47,390 bases of DNA from a virus. The stretch covers positions 1 through 47,390 of the IMG/VR virus record IMGVR_UViG_3300048919_000367; one strand, 5' to 3'. Positions 46,610 to 47,390 of the stretch are shown here, piece after piece. Below the pieces are notes generated by a model. That model had not been told where the DNA came from. It was given only the letters and a program-made list of their open reading frames with translations, and ran no database searches. Within the stretch, counting starts at the first letter, position 1. Every line of letters begins with the position of its first letter. The position numbers and the translations under genes were made by a program.

Positions 46610-46757
46610 CTTCATTTATGTCTTTAACGCCATATTTGTTGCTGAATATGTCTCTGGAAACATATTGCTGTCGGCGGTTTGACGTGGGCAAGCCGATGGC
46701 GAATTATATTTGTGGGTACAGCCCAAGGGGCCTTCCAACGGAGGTCTACGAATTGGT

Positions 46758-46840
46758 GTGGAGATGTCGTAGCTCTGAGGCAGGTTAGAGCACCCTTTAC
46801 AAAGGGAGGTCGCGGGTTCAAATCCTTGCCGCTCTCCACA
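46758..46840 (+). tRNA. Degenerate tRNA-like gene, anticodon unclear (TAC?)
   Basis: GTGGAGA (46758-46764) and TCTCCAC (46833-46839) form a perfect 7-bp acceptor stem, followed by A and no encoded CCA. A D arm (GCTC/GAGC) and a T arm with GGTTCAAATCC are recognisable. The fold is abnormal: seven bases instead of two between acceptor and D stem, an eight-base anticodon loop (CCC-TTTACAAA-GGG) and a bulged T stem, 83 nt in all. The TAC triplet would read valine codons. It may be a decayed phage tRNA, an unusual functional one or a tRNA-like decoy. Confidence 0.5.
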
Positions 46841-46856
46841 CTGATATCGCTTTGCA

Positions 46857-46881
46857 ATTTCCGCCGACGGACAAATTATAT
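46857..46881 (-). promoter_or_regulatory. Near-palindromic operator-like element
   Basis: AATTTCCGCCGACGGACAAA then TTATA reads on the minus strand as TATAATTTG then TCCGTCGGCGGAAATT, the most palindromic copy of the dispersed element, joined to a TATAAT-like hexamer. It follows the tRNA-like gene directly. The stretch 46882-47154 contains no gene I can support. Confidence 0.5.
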
Positions 46882-47154
46882 CCTAAGGCCTTTGGCCCGG
46901 GGACGTTGCTCTTACGCCGTCCGACGCATCTACGGATGCAGCGAGGATTTCGGTTCTCACACGACGCCGGTTTTCCGGCAATGCGGCTGCGGTCGCGGTA
47001 GGCGGCTCCATCACGGCAATCGGTGGAGCCGTCATAACATCTGTTCGACGCTTCTACACACACAAAAGAATCAGAAGAGTTGCTGATTATTGATAGCGGC
47101 AGAGGCATATGGCCGTCTGCACAGCCCAAACCCATACGTCGAAAATTCCGCAAA

Positions 47155-47199
47155 ATCGGTATAGGATCGGTATAGATTTGATTTTGGCGTTTATACCGA
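47155..47199. promoter_or_regulatory. Right integrase arm-type sites
   Basis: The tandem ATCGGTATAG pair at 47155-47176 is identical over 22 bases to 451-472; TATACCGA at 47192-47199 is an inverted copy. They lie about 65-110 bp from the attR core. Interpreted as P'-arm integrase sites. Confidence 0.75.
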
Positions 47200-47263
47200 C
47201 GGAGAGGAGATTTTCCCGCCACCCAGTAAGCTCTTGTGATTAATGAACTTTCTGGGTGGCGGG

Positions 47264-47310
47264 AATGGTACGGTTGAGTGGAGTTGAACCACCGACCTCA
47301 GGTGCCACAA
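47264..47310. repeat. attR: attR: direct repeat restoring tRNA-His
   Basis: 47 bp identical to 253-299. Here the repeat is joined to the 5' half of the tRNA, so the phage-carried 3' half rebuilds a complete tRNA-His and the host loses no function. Confidence 0.95.
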
Positions 47311-47342
47311 ACCTGCGCTCTAACCAACTGAGCTACAACCGC
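47266..47342 (-). tRNA. tRNA-His (anticodon GTG), integration target
   Basis: 77 nt including an encoded CCA. Acceptor GCGGTTG pairs with CAACCGT (first pair G-U); D arm GCTC/GAGC; anticodon stem CAGGT/ACCTG with loop TTGTGGC and anticodon GTG at 47306-47308; T loop TTCAACT. The discriminator is A73 and there is no templated G-1, the atypical tRNA-His of Alphaproteobacteria, read by their matching HisRS. The 3' half comes from the phage attP. Confidence 0.95.
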
Positions 47343-47390
47343 ACACGACCGGCCGCAAGGCCGCTATGGGGGTCACATACGGGGTGTTTT

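Noticed and set aside
46624-46857. 77-codon minus-strand frame over the tRNA-like gene
   Set aside because: Its sequence (SGKDLNPRPPF) is the usual artefact of translating tRNA T-arm DNA on the opposite strand.
46895-47086. Plus-strand frame encoding a hydrophobic Gly/Ala stretch and a basic tail ending at 47086
   Set aside because: It looks somewhat protein-like, but there is no ATG, GTG or TTG start in frame after the preceding stop; may be a gene remnant, not supportable as a gene.
46818-47222. 134-codon minus-strand frame near attR
   Set aside because: Cys/Arg-rich, no ribosome site, covers an operator-like element and part of the arm sites; composition unlike a protein.
1-47390. CRISPR array or insertion sequence
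   Set aside because: No regularly spaced repeats longer than the iterons and no transposase-like protein or terminal inverted repeats were seen.

Overview
The window holds one essentially complete temperate siphophage genome, integrated in a tRNA-His gene of an alphaproteobacterium. The host assignment rests on the intact tRNA-His at the right edge (minus strand, anticodon GTG). It has A at the discriminator position and no G-1, the atypical tRNA-His form known from Alphaproteobacteria. A GcrA-like DNA-binding protein in the prophage fits this, and Rhizobiales (Rhizobium/Agrobacterium/Ochrobactrum-like) is my best guess. A 47-bp direct repeat (253-299 and 47264-47310) marks attL and attR, so the prophage is about 47 kb. 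Only about 250 bp of chromosome lies to the left and about 50 bp to the right.

Layout. (1) 450-2930: integrase arm sites, a long tyrosine recombinase and a GcrA-like zinc protein. (2) 3351-9534, minus strand: a tightly overlapped operon. It begins with iterons and a Rep_3-type plasmid replication initiator, followed by a small protein, a calcineurin-like phosphoesterase and four tandem diverged paralogues sharing a GPGW / KFGxLR / CxxCGxPG / CxxH pattern. (3) 9734-17348: accessory region with an orphan AbiEii-like nucleotidyltransferase, a HEPN-like protein, a DUF3800 protein, a secreted protein and several unknowns. (4) 17475-19233: an operon of six small overlapping genes. (5) 19412-36479: lambda-type morphogenesis genes (Nu1, A, W, B, HK97-type protease/scaffold, D, E, connectors, tail terminator, tail tube, frameshifted tail chaperone, tape measure, tail tip). 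A trypsin-like protease gene is inserted after the portal gene. (6) 36556-41850: a coiled-coil membrane protein, a T5 A1-like metallophosphoesterase, then lysis genes (amidase, two small membrane proteins, Rz/Rz1-like spanins). (7) 41944-46500: mostly minus-strand small genes, including an HTH protein that is the best repressor candidate. (8) 46758-47310: a degenerate tRNA-like gene, right arm sites and attR.

Two recurring non-coding signals appear to tie the phage together. One is a partly palindromic element (AATTT-n-CGTCGGCGG-AAATT type, often with TTACACAA next to it) in about eight intergenic gaps; it looks like the operator set of the phage repressor. The other is GWWTCTTGCA, 54-63 nt upstream of six plus-strand start codons, including the small terminase and prohead protease genes; it looks like a phage promoter or activator element.

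The features most worth following are the plasmid-type iteron/Rep_3 replicon inside a lambda-like virion genome, the four-copy zinc-ribbon paralogue array, a compact three-way-junction leader, the protease moron in the head operon, the T5 A1-like enzyme in a temperate phage, and the AbiEii/HEPN/DUF3800 cargo. All identifications come from reading motifs; no database search was possible.
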